Of a stretch of DNA of 64,000 nucleotides, positions 50,527 through 58,749 are shown piece by piece (position 1 is the stretch's first letter; the number at the start of each line of letters is the position of its first letter). This DNA is from a virus. The notes beneath the pieces were generated by a model. It saw nothing but the letters and a program-made list of their open reading frames with translations, did no database searches and was not told the DNA's origin. The stretch covers positions 1 to 64,000 of IMG/VR virus record IMGVR_UViG_3300022745_000020. One strand, written 5' to 3'. Made by a program: the position numbers and the translations under genes.

Positions 50527-53500
50527 ATGCTCTCACTCACCACTATCAAGAAACTCAATCCGGTCGTAGCAGGCACAGCTGTGCCTGCTGGCACGACCGT
50601 CCCATCGGCTCAAATCTCTGATGCCACCACCGTTGGTAAAGCTCTGATCGTCGCGGCTGATACTGCTACGGCACGTACTACGCTAGAACTGGGCAGCGCT
50701 GCCCAGTCTAGTACCACGTCTTTTGATCCGGCAGGCACCTCCACATCGGTGATGTTCAGCCACACGGCGGCTGCTGACCCCCACGGGCAGTATTTGACCC
50801 AAGCTCGTGCAAACTTGCTGTACAACCCGCTGGGCTCATCTGGCACTGTGACAGCCAGCAGCATCACCGATGCTTCGTCTTTTGGCCGAGATCTGCTGAC
50901 TGCCACTTCTGTGGCTATACAGCGCACCAAGCTGGGCCTGGGCAGTGCTGCGCTGGCTGCCACTACCGATTTCGTGCCGGTGGCCACGGGCACTACCTTG
51001 GCTAATGCCGATATCGCCTCAGGTGTGCTCACGGGTAACAACCTCGTGCTCACCAAGGTCGGTGGTGGCACCATCACCATCGATGTGACCGCAGCAGTAG
51101 CCGATCTGCGAGTGACCAGTGGGGTGTATAACGCTGCTACGAAGGCGCTGGATTTCACGCTGTCTGATTCATCCAAGATCAGTGTGCCAGTGTCGGCTTT
51201 GTTGCCAGTGACGGTGGGTAACTCCATCACTGGAGATGGTGCTACCACGCCTTTGTCGGTGGCTTACTCTGCCGATAGTGGCAATACCGCCAAAGCAGGT
51301 ACCGATGGGAAGATCTTTGCATCGCCCACCAACCTGAGTGCGACGCCCAGTGCCACCACACTGACGCTGACCAGCTCTACGGGCTCTTCTGCCACGTTGC
51401 CATTGGCCACGGGCACCAATTCTGGTCTACTGGCTCCTGCTGATTTTACTAAGATCTCCGGTCTGCCCGCCACGACATCCGCGGCTGGCGCTAACCTAAT
51501 CACTCAGGCTACGACTACCTTGCAGCGCACTGCTCTGGGCCTGGGTAGTGCAGCTACACTCAATGCCACCACCCTGGTGCAGACTGTCAACTCCCGCACC
51601 CCAGATGGATCGGGTGATGTCAACACCCGTACGTTTACTTCTGGATCGGTCGGTGCTACTGCAGTGGTGATTGATCTGTCGCTCTATCTGCTCGTAGGTG
51701 CACCTCACACACTCAGTGTGACACCCGATGCAGGATGCTCTATCCAAGTCGAATCCAGCACGAACGGTGGCACTACGTACACCACGTATGCCACAGCCAC
51801 GAGCATGGCCGCATACCAGTACATGCTCCAGCCTGGTGAGACTGCAGTCACCCATATCCGACTGACTCGCACAGTGGGTACGTCCACTGCGAGCGTCTAC
51901 TCGGTCAGTGCAGGTTTGGACTTTGCACAATACCCAGCCGGTACGGTGGCTAACACTGTATCGTCCAATAGCATCACCGATGCCTCTCAGCTGGGTAAGG
52001 ATCTGATCACTGCAGCTACTGAAGCAGTAGGTCGCACCAAGTTGGGCTTGGGTACTGCTTCTACGCTGAACGCCACCTCCATCGTCCAGACGGTGAATTC
52101 ACTCACCCCGGATGTCAATGGCAATGTCGTCACTCGCACCTGGGAGACCAACAAGGTCGGCGCCAGTGCAGTGCTGATCAACTTGAATAACATCTTGCTG
52201 TTGGGAGCTCCTCACACTCTGGTGGTGTCTCCCGATACGGGATGTACGATCTTGATCGAATCCAGTACCGACAATGGTACTACCTACAGCACGATCGATA
52301 CGATCACGATCGAAAATTCCTATCGATATTCTGTACAGCCTGGTGAGAACCCTGTCACCCATATCCGCATCACTCGCACGGTAGGCACCAGTGTCAATAG
52401 CCTATACTACATCAGTGGAGGTGTGGACTATGCCCAGTATCCGTCTGGCACCATCGTCTCCTCTGGCGGTACTGGTAACCTGTCTGCCAGTACCAACTTC
52501 ACTCAAACCACCATCAACAATGCCACTGCAGCGGGCACTGCACTGTTGACCGCTACTGACCTGGCTGCACAAAAGACACTGTTGGGTATCACAGGTGGTA
52601 CGGGTCTGTCCGCAGGCACTAATCTGACTCAGGCTGTCGTCACCGCCACGACTGCCATCGGTGCAGATATCCTCCAGAACGCGACAGCTGTCGGCCAAAC
52701 TCTGGTGAAGTCAGCCACCGCTCAGGCTGCACTTAACACCATCGCAGGAGCAGTCACAGCTGCCAGATTCCTGCGCGGTGATGGCACTAACGTCACTCTG
52801 TCGGCTATCCAAGCCTCTGATGTACCGACTTTGAACCAGAGTACGACAGGCTCGGCTGCGACGCTGACGACTGCTCGCACCATCTCCGCCACAGGCGATG
52901 CCACTGGCTCTACCACATTCGACGGCAGTGCCAACGTCTCCATGGCACTGACTCTGGCTAACACCGCTGTCACTGCTGGATCGTACACCGCAGCGACCAT
53001 CACTGTCGATGGTAAGGGTCGCGTCACCGCGGCCTCATCTGGCTCCTATGCCAGTGCTGCACAAGGTACGTTGGCGGGCACAGCGTTACAGCCGGGCACC
53101 AACCTCACTCAGGCCGTAGTGACTGGCACCAGCTCCATCGGTGCAGACATCCTGCAAAATGCGACAGCCGTTGGTCAGACCATCGTCAAGTCCGCTACCG
53201 CTCAAGCTGCACTTAACACCATCGCTGGTGCGGTGACTGCAGGTCAATATCCCCGTGGCAATGGCACCAACGTGGTGATGTCTGCCATCCAAGCCGCAGA
53301 TGTCCCTACGCTTAATCAGAATACGACTGGTTCTGCCGCGAGCCTCACCACTGCTCGTAATATCTCAGCGACTGGTGATGGTAGCTGGACAGTGTCTTTC
53401 AACGGTAGTGCTGACGCTACCGCAGCTCTGACTTTGGCTACGACTGGCATCACCGCTGGCACTTATGCCGCACCCACTCTCACCTTGGATACCAAGGGTC

Positions 53501-54900
53501 GAGTCACTGGGGTCACAGCTCAGACCTATGTAAAGACCATCAACTCCACTGCGCCTGATGGTGCCGGTAACGTCGCGCTGACACAAGCGGCCTCTGGTGC
53601 TATCGGAGCTTCCGCTGTAGTCATCGCAGTAGCTACTTATAATCTCTCAGGTCAACCCCACGTTCTGACGATCACGCCCGATACGGGATGTACGATCACT
53701 GTAGAGTACAGCACCAACAGTGGCACGACTTATACGACTTACTCCACCATCACCAGCTATGCACGGTATCAGTATACGGTGCAGCCTAATGAGACAGCGG
53801 TCACGCATATTCGACTGACTCGCACAGTGGGTAGCTCCACAGCTTCGACTTACTCGTTAGCAGGGGGGGCTGCCGTAGCTCAGTATCCGGCTAATGCCAA
53901 CGTCTATCTGAAGGCCAGTGCCACTGTGCCTCAAACTGTCATCGATAACACCACCTCCATCGGTGCGGCTGTGATGCAAGCCACCACCGCTGCAGCAGCT
54001 CAAAGTGCGATCGGGCTGGGCTCTACACTGAGCACGACCACCTATATATTGGGTCAAAATAGTTTTGGTACTGTTGGGATTACTACAACTGCATCACTGT
54101 CTCTACCTGCTTATATCACCACCAACGGAGGCTACATCTACGTGGATGGTTGTGGCGGAGGCGGTGCGGGTGGAGGTGGGTCTACCGATTCAGGTGGCGG
54201 TGGCGGCGGTGGGTCACGCGGTGTCAGCATGGTGCCTATTTATATACCTGCGGGAATTTCTACTGTAGCTATCCAAGTAGGTGCGGGTGGCGCAGGGGGT
54301 ACTGGTGGCAGTGCAGGAGCTGGTACAGCTGGTACAGCTGGAACAGAAACCTATATCAAACTCACCAATAGCTCAGGGCCCTATTGTGCCCGTTTTGGTG
54401 GGGGTATCGGTGGTAGTGGTGGGTCATCCACTGCAGGCACTGGCGGTGCAGGTGCCACCAGTGCATCTCAGTTATTCGTAGGGGGTTCTGCCGGTACAGG
54501 TGCAGGTAACGGCGGTGCCGGTAACCCGATTGCGGGAGCTTTTAGCAGTGGTGATAACGTCGTCTCTGGTCGCACGCTCACTGGAGGTGGTGGTGGGGGT
54601 GGAGCGGGTGCTACAGCCACTACAGGTGGAGGTATCGGGGGATACTCGGTATCTCAGAACGGTGCAGGTGGCGCCGGTGCCGGCGCAGGCGGCGGTGGCG
54701 GTGCGGGCCCTTGGGGGCGCAGCAGCAACCTTCCATTTATAGGTTATATGGGTACTGCCGGTGCAGGTGGTGCCGGTGGCGCTTCCCCCACAGTTGGCGC
54801 CTCAGCAACCACCGACACTTTCGGTGGCGGTGGTGGTGGGGGTGGTAAGACCATGGCCGGCGGTAATGGTGGTGACGGTTTCCTTCGCATCCTGTTTTAA
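50527..54900 (+). CDS. Long tail fibre with C-terminal glycine-rich adhesin domain, 1457 aa
   Basis: An AAGAGGAT site precedes the ATG. Ala/Thr/Ser-rich shaft repeats dominate: LGLGSAAxLxATxxV units, three copies of a module of about 130 residues (QTVNS.TPD.(S/N)GDV ... TVTHIRLTRTVGTS..S.Y), near residues 355, 515 and 1000, and two copies of TSIGADILQNATAVGQT(L/I)VK ... TTGSAA(T/S)LTTAR. After about residue 1180 the protein switches to a polyglycine-rich domain (NGGYIYVDGCGGGGAGGGG to GGNGGDGFLRILF). Such Gly-rich tips match the polyglycine-II adhesins of T4-like gp38 type in style. Likely a trimeric receptor-binding fibre. Five other genes repeat the C-terminal domain. Confidence 0.75.
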   Translation: MLSLTTIKKLNPVVAGTAVPAGTTVPSAQISDATTVGKALIVAADTATARTTLELGSAAQSSTTSFDPAGTSTSVMFSHTAAADPHGQYLTQARANLLYNPLGSSGTVTASSITDASSFGRDLLTATSVAIQRTKLGLGSAALAATTDFVPVATGTTLANADIASGVLTGNNLVLTKVGGGTITIDVTAAVADLRVTSGVYNAATKALDFTLSDSSKISVPVSALLPVTVGNSITGDGATTPLSVAYSADSGNTAKAGTDGKIFASPTNLSATPSATTLTLTSSTGSSATLPLATGTNSGLLAPADFTKISGLPATTSAAGANLITQATTTLQRTALGLGSAATLNATTLVQTVNSRTPDGSGDVNTRTFTSGSVGATAVVIDLSLYLLVGAPHTLSVTPDAGCSIQVESSTNGGTTYTTYATATSMAAYQYMLQPGETAVTHIRLTRTVGTSTASVYSVSAGLDFAQYPAGTVANTVSSNSITDASQLGKDLITAATEAVGRTKLGLGTASTLNATSIVQTVNSLTPDVNGNVVTRTWETNKVGASAVLINLNNILLLGAPHTLVVSPDTGCTILIESSTDNGTTYSTIDTITIENSYRYSVQPGENPVTHIRITRTVGTSVNSLYYISGGVDYAQYPSGTIVSSGGTGNLSASTNFTQTTINNATAAGTALLTATDLAAQKTLLGITGGTGLSAGTNLTQAVVTATTAIGADILQNATAVGQTLVKSATAQAALNTIAGAVTAARFLRGDGTNVTLSAIQASDVPTLNQSTTGSAATLTTARTISATGDATGSTTFDGSANVSMALTLANTAVTAGSYTAATITVDGKGRVTAASSGSYASAAQGTLAGTALQPGTNLTQAVVTGTSSIGADILQNATAVGQTIVKSATAQAALNTIAGAVTAGQYPRGNGTNVVMSAIQAADVPTLNQNTTGSAASLTTARNISATGDGSWTVSFNGSADATAALTLATTGITAGTYAAPTLTLDTKGRVTGVTAQTYVKTINSTAPDGAGNVALTQAASGAIGASAVVIAVATYNLSGQPHVLTITPDTGCTITVEYSTNSGTTYTTYSTITSYARYQYTVQPNETAVTHIRLTRTVGSSTASTYSLAGGAAVAQYPANANVYLKASATVPQTVIDNTTSIGAAVMQATTAAAAQSAIGLGSTLSTTTYILGQNSFGTVGITTTASLSLPAYITTNGGYIYVDGCGGGGAGGGGSTDSGGGGGGGSRGVSMVPIYIPAGISTVAIQVGAGGAGGTGGSAGAGTAGTAGTETYIKLTNSSGPYCARFGGGIGGSGGSSTAGTGGAGATSASQLFVGGSAGTGAGNGGAGNPIAGAFSSGDNVVSGRTLTGGGGGGGAGATATTGGGIGGYSVSQNGAGGAGAGAGGGGGAGPWGRSSNLPFIGYMGTAGAGGAGGASPTVGASATTDTFGGGGGGGGKTMAGGNGGDGFLRILF
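54115..54151 (+). repeat. 37-nt exact repeat, copy 1 (adhesin start)
   Basis: The 37 bases encoding the start of the Gly-rich domain (TTNGGYIYVDG) are identical to 59275-59311 in another fibre gene, including synonymous positions. This points to recent exchange between the paralogues. Confidence 0.7.
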
Positions 54901-54903
54901 ATC

Positions 54904-55824
54904 ATGGACAGACTACCTATTTTATCAGGTATGGTCTCTACCCGCTACGTTCTTGGTGTGACCAGTGGAACTACAGCGGGTGCTACTTTGCAGACCCAAT
55001 TGATACTACCTAGCTACTTTAGTGTATCGGGTGGTTATGTGTTAGTCACTGCCTCGGCTGGAGGTGGTGGGGGCTCAGGGGGATCCACCGATACTGGTGG
55101 AGGAGGCGGAGGTGGGGGTGAGGGATGTAACTATATGAGCGTTTACGTCCCAGCAGGCACCGCCAGTTTATATATCCAAGTCGGTAAGGGTGGGGCCTCC
55201 AGCGCCGGTAACTCTGCTGGTAACAGCATCGATGCCTCTCCTGGGGATGATACTTTTATCAGACTCAGCGATTATACTACTGGACCTTATATACTAAAGT
55301 TACGCGGTGGTCGCCCTGGTGGGGCAGCCACTGCGGGCGCTTCAGGTGGGAAAGGTGGCGATGCGGGAGGGTTATACGTTGTCCCAGAGCAGGTTTATTC
55401 AGGGGGAGGCGCTGGTACTACTGACTCTGGTGGTGCTGCCGGCGGTAACCTGCGCGAATTCTATATGAAAGGGTTTTTGCCCGGTGGCGGCGGAGGTGGG
55501 GGTTGCGGTACCGCCGGTGCATCCGGAGGTAATGGTAACGGTGCTACTGGTAACGGTGGTGGTGGGGGATCCGGTGCGGGCGCGGGGGGGGGGGGGGGGG
55601 GTAGTTTCTATTACAACGCCCCATGTATATCCTGTACCGCCAGCGGAGGTAATGGTCCAACAGGTGGTGCTGGTGGAGTCTCCCCCACTGCAGGCACAAA
55701 AGATGCAAATGCTCTTGGTGGAGGTGGAGGTGGTGGAGGAAAAGGTATGTCTGGAGCCTATGGCAACGACGGCTTTCTCATCATCGCCTATCCCGCTGGT
55801 TATCCAATTCAACAACCAATTTAA
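54904..55824 (+). CDS. Glycine-rich adhesin paralogue 2, 306 aa (contains poly-G tract)
   Basis: It starts three bases after the long fibre stop. A short N-terminal strand region (SVSGGYVLVTASAGGGGGSG) leads into the same Gly-rich domain as the fibre tip: STDTGGGGGGGGEG, YVPAGTASLYIQVGKGG, TFIRLSDY, then GGGGGGKGMSGAYGNDGFLI at the end. It lacks the N-terminal attachment module found in 55828, 58750, 60059 and 62384, so it may be a separate tip subunit that caps a fibre. An 18-G homopolymer at 55584-55601 lies in its coding sequence. Gain or loss of one base would change the C-terminus, so the gene could be phase variable. Confidence 0.65.
   Translation: MDRLPILSGMVSTRYVLGVTSGTTAGATLQTQLILPSYFSVSGGYVLVTASAGGGGGSGGSTDTGGGGGGGGEGCNYMSVYVPAGTASLYIQVGKGGASSAGNSAGNSIDASPGDDTFIRLSDYTTGPYILKLRGGRPGGAATAGASGGKGGDAGGLYVVPEQVYSGGGAGTTDSGGAAGGNLREFYMKGFLPGGGGGGGCGTAGASGGNGNGATGNGGGGGSGAGAGGGGGGSFYYNAPCISCTASGGNGPTGGAGGVSPTAGTKDANALGGGGGGGGKGMSGAYGNDGFLIIAYPAGYPIQQPI
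55584..55601 (+). repeat. 18-base poly-G tract inside adhesin gene
   Basis: An uninterrupted run of 18 G encodes the end of an Ala codon and a run of Gly. In the window's frame the ORF continues as SFYYNAP. With one G fewer it would read into a frame that stays open to 55933, and with two fewer it would stop at TAG at once. The tract may be a slippage site or an assembly-sensitive region. Confidence 0.8.
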
Positions 55825-55827
55825 ACC

Positions 55828-56295
55828 ATGTACACTCCAGGCATTAAAAATATTCAGTTTGGCCCCTTTGCTACAGCTGCAGCACTCCAGGCTAAATATC
55901 CCGCCACTCTCTATCCAGGCGCTGTCGCATTAGTGGGGTCTACCACCCCCTATGCTACATATCGCAGTGATGGGATGGTATGGCAACCACCAGCATTGCA
56001 GACGGACTCGTCTAATCTCTTAACGACCAGTCAAGGTTTAGTGATTGCTCAACTGGGCAGTGTCATCACTACAGGCACCTGGTATCGGGTGCCATCGATG
56101 TTTCGATTAGCAGTCACTGGTACAGGTACATTGACCCTAGATGGTCGTGATGTAGCTGGTACTATATCCACCTCGGTATACACCACTACCCTGACCAGTG
56201 CTACCAATCAAATCCTTTACCCGTTCTTGGGTATGAGTAATGCAGACCTGCGCCTGAATGTGACGTCAGGATCCTTAACTGTACAAGTGTGGTGA
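55828..56295 (+). CDS. Short fibre protein: shared attachment module plus beta domain, 155 aa
   Basis: Three bases separate it from the previous gene. Residues 1-55 (MYTPGIKNIQFGPFATAAAL ... ALVGSTTPYATYRSDGMVW) match the N-terminal module of the proteins starting at 58750, 60059 and 62384. The rest is a small beta domain (FRLAVTGTGTLTLDGRDVAG; LRLNVTSGSLTVQVW). It is probably a virion component that docks through the shared module. Confidence 0.6.
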   Translation: MYTPGIKNIQFGPFATAAALQAKYPATLYPGAVALVGSTTPYATYRSDGMVWQPPALQTDSSNLLTTSQGLVIAQLGSVITTGTWYRVPSMFRLAVTGTGTLTLDGRDVAGTISTSVYTTTLTSATNQILYPFLGMSNADLRLNVTSGSLTVQVW

Positions 56296-56298
56296 GAT

Positions 56299-56595
56299 AT
56301 GTCCCAAGGTTACCCAGTCATGCCGCAAGACGGCACTTACAATAGCTATGTCAAAGTGACAGCTTTATCAACAGCGGTAAATTTACCATCTATCCCAGTG
56401 AATGTCCAATATGCGCTGATTCAGTGTGAAAACGGTGACGTGCGTTGGCGTGCCGATGGCACTGCCCCTACGACCACAGATGGCATGCTGATGCCAGCAG
56501 GCACTGAGCGTACATTTGACAGCGGCTCCATTAGTCGTCTACAGTTTATCCAGACGTCTGCTGCAGCCACCCTCCATGTTTCTTATTACACCTAA
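56299..56595 (+). CDS. Small phage virion-type protein, 98 aa
   Basis: It starts three bases after the previous stop. The sequence follows a common small phage structural module: QYALIQCENGDVRWRADGTA, then PTTTDGMLMPAGTERTFD and LQFIQTSAAATLHVSYYT. Members are found among tail, fibre and head decoration genes. The precise location is unknown. Confidence 0.6.
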   Translation: MSQGYPVMPQDGTYNSYVKVTALSTAVNLPSIPVNVQYALIQCENGDVRWRADGTAPTTTDGMLMPAGTERTFDSGSISRLQFIQTSAAATLHVSYYT

Positions 56596-56600
56596 AGCAT

Positions 56601-57464
56601 ATGCCAAATTCTACTTCAGTAATCGCATCTCGTAAACCCACTTCGCTGTTTCAGTTGGGTGGGGCTTCCGATGTATCTGGATCATTGGTGATACCTGCTA
56701 GCTGCAACCTAATTAAAGTCTGGGCTTGTGGCCCGGGTGGGGGTGGTGGAGGGGGGTACGCTGGAGCCACCGGTGGTGGGGGTGGTGGTGGCTCTGGTGG
56801 TCAAGCAGTCATCGGCCTGGAGATTCCAGTTGTACCTGGAGAGACACTCGCTTGGTCTGTAGGTGGGTGGGGTGCAGCTGGAGCTGCCGGCGCTGCTGGT
56901 GGATCTGGCTCAGCTAACACCTATCTATACAGATCAACTGGTGGATATTACCTCATGCGCTGTACGGCGGGGGCCGGTGGTGCAGTAGGGGCGGCTACGA
57001 AAGGTGGTAATGGAGGGACTGGGCCAGGGGATCTTTATATCTCCGGAGGTACTGGCAGCACTGACGCTAAAGGTGGTAGTGTGACCATAGGTTCATACAC
57101 CGCTCAAAACCTCATTGCATCGACAGCTATTCCATTTTTACTCGGTATGCCGGGCGCTGGTGGGACTTACTCATCTACTACTACAGCTTATACCGGAGGT
57201 GATAGTGGGGCATTGATCGGCTCTATGCCCTATGCCGCAGGTGGTAGCACGTCGGGTGTGGTGGGGGGTGGAGGAGGTGGTGCAGGTGGGTCTTGCTGGC
57301 CTAAAATCTATCCGTACTTTTCTGCAGCTGTGCTGGGTAATGGTGGAGCCGATGGTGTAGCCGGTGTATCTGCTACGAACTATGGCTTTGGGGGTGGTGG
57401 AGGTGGTCGTAATGCCGCCGGGGGCAGTGGCGGGCCCTCGTTTATCTACGTACTATACCTATGA
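56601..57464 (+). CDS. Glycine-rich adhesin paralogue 3, 287 aa
   Basis: A 40-residue beta start (DVSGSLVIPASCNLIKVWAC) leads into Gly-rich repeats (GPGGGGGGGYAG; GGGGGGGSGGQ), a strand pair (PVVPGETLAWSVGGWGAAGA) and a terminal GFGGGGGGRNAAGGSGGPSF. It is the most diverged of the six Gly-rich paralogues and starts directly as an adhesin without an attachment module. It overlaps the next gene by four bases (ATGA), coupling an adhesin to a hydrolase. Confidence 0.65.
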   Translation: MPNSTSVIASRKPTSLFQLGGASDVSGSLVIPASCNLIKVWACGPGGGGGGGYAGATGGGGGGGSGGQAVIGLEIPVVPGETLAWSVGGWGAAGAAGAAGGSGSANTYLYRSTGGYYLMRCTAGAGGAVGAATKGGNGGTGPGDLYISGGTGSTDAKGGSVTIGSYTAQNLIASTAIPFLLGMPGAGGTYSSTTTAYTGGDSGALIGSMPYAAGGSTSGVVGGGGGGAGGSCWPKIYPYFSAAVLGNGGADGVAGVSATNYGFGGGGGGRNAAGGSGGPSFIYVLYL

Positions 57465-58642
57465 CCCGCATATTTTCAACCGCGGGGGGTGCTGATTCCA
57501 GAGTATCGCGGCAGCTATTGTACTCGGGTGCTCCTGTATATAGAGATAAGTCTTTTCTTGGAATATCTGCATGGTACCTTCCATGGATGGCATCTACTTT
57601 TCCAGTAGAGATAGATAGGTCCCTTTACTCATATAACCGGTACTGTTTTGTGGCAACGGCTAGCCAACCCAGCGTGGGCTGTAGCTGGGGGTACATCAAT
57701 CGCACACAAGGGGCCTATGACTGGACCTACATGGATCAGTGGGTGAATTACCATGCCAGTAGAGGTGTTGATCTACTGTACTCCGTGGGGGCACCCTGTC
57801 CAATTTGGGGTAATCCTTCGTCTACCAATGTGATTAAATTTATTTATAGTGGTGCAAATATCAACATGTGTAAAGAGTTTCCTGCACCTCAGTACTTCTG
57901 CGATTGGGTGACTCAGGTAGGTACTCGCTACAAAGGTAAAATTAAATACTGGTTGGTTGCAAATGAACCTTTGTTTGCCGGAAACCCTGCATATGAGTAC
58001 GTGGGCACCGCCGCTGATCTGGCGGTATTAAATCGCCTAGCCTATCAAATACTCAAGAGTATAGATCCTAACAACAAGATTATGGGACCGGAATCTAGTA
58101 ATATTGACGACACTAAACTGAGTATATGTATCGGACCTTACATGACAGCCAGTGCTGCCGGATACGATGCTGGATTTGGAGATGGTGCAGGCACCTTCGG
58201 TAAAAACTGGTTGGATTATCTGGGGTTTCATCCTTATACCGCTGCCCCAGATAACAGAGATCAGCCGTATCTGAATGCCATTCCAGATGCCAATGGTAAG
58301 AACAACTATATAAAGCTCAAGGATTATCTAACGTCCATTGGAGTAGGCGGTCTTCCCCTATGGGCCGGTGAGATTATGTACATGCCGACTAACGGATCTG
58401 ATGAATATGCATTTATGATACGTCATGCCGTCATTGCTGCTATCTATGGTGTGGAGAAGATGACTTGGTTTGATACGGGCGGTAGTAATTCCGACTATTT
58501 CAAGAATACCACTGAAGGTGGTCAGGCCCGCACCGCTATAGCGCAGATGATGAAAATCCTTGCCTCTGGTATCACTCAGGTAGACATCATGACCGATAAC
58601 TCCTTGAGAGTCATTACTCTACAAGGCACTTATTACGTGTAA
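57461..58642 (+). CDS. Clan GH-A glycoside hydrolase (candidate polysaccharide depolymerase), 393 aa
   Basis: The protein follows the (beta/alpha)8 clan GH-A layout seen in GH39/GH5-like enzymes: SVGCSWGYINRTQGAYDWTY (71-90), GVDLLYSVGAPCPIWG, IKYWLVANEPLF with the acid/base Glu169 in the strand-4 NEP motif, LDYLGFHPYT, and PLWAGEIMYMP with the nucleophile Glu304 at strand 7, then MTWFDTGG. It has no signal peptide, so it is carried on the virion and not secreted. Next to adhesin genes it probably digests host capsule or exopolysaccharide. It is translationally coupled to the adhesin at 56601. Confidence 0.75.
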   Translation: MTRIFSTAGGADSRVSRQLLYSGAPVYRDKSFLGISAWYLPWMASTFPVEIDRSLYSYNRYCFVATASQPSVGCSWGYINRTQGAYDWTYMDQWVNYHASRGVDLLYSVGAPCPIWGNPSSTNVIKFIYSGANINMCKEFPAPQYFCDWVTQVGTRYKGKIKYWLVANEPLFAGNPAYEYVGTAADLAVLNRLAYQILKSIDPNNKIMGPESSNIDDTKLSICIGPYMTASAAGYDAGFGDGAGTFGKNWLDYLGFHPYTAAPDNRDQPYLNAIPDANGKNNYIKLKDYLTSIGVGGLPLWAGEIMYMPTNGSDEYAFMIRHAVIAAIYGVEKMTWFDTGGSNSDYFKNTTEGGQARTAIAQMMKILASGITQVDIMTDNSLRVITLQGTYYV

Positions 58643-58652
58643 CATAAGCAGC

Positions 58653-58685
58653 AGAGCTACTGGGGGCAAAGCCCCCAGTAGCTCT
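58653..58685 (+). terminator. Rho-independent terminator
   Basis: A 15-bp perfect stem (agagctactgggggc/gcccccagtagctct) with a 3-nt loop; cttttg follows. Confidence 0.8.
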
Positions 58686-58749
58686 CGCATCTTTTGACGA
58701 CTATACTTTTTCATACCGTTTGACTCCCTATTTCTAGAAAGGTAGATAC

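Noticed and set aside
52099-53586. Several minus-strand frames of 60-100 codons opposite the long fibre gene
   Set aside because: They arise from the repetitive Thr/Ala/Gly codons of the fibre, have no ribosome sites, and repeat with the fibre modules.
54065-54961. Overlapping plus-strand frames rich in Arg/Trp or Val/Pro in the Gly-rich regions
   Set aside because: Reading Gly codons (GGN) out of frame gives long stop-free stretches of Val, Trp, Arg and Ala. The alternative products are low-complexity and unrelated between paralogues.
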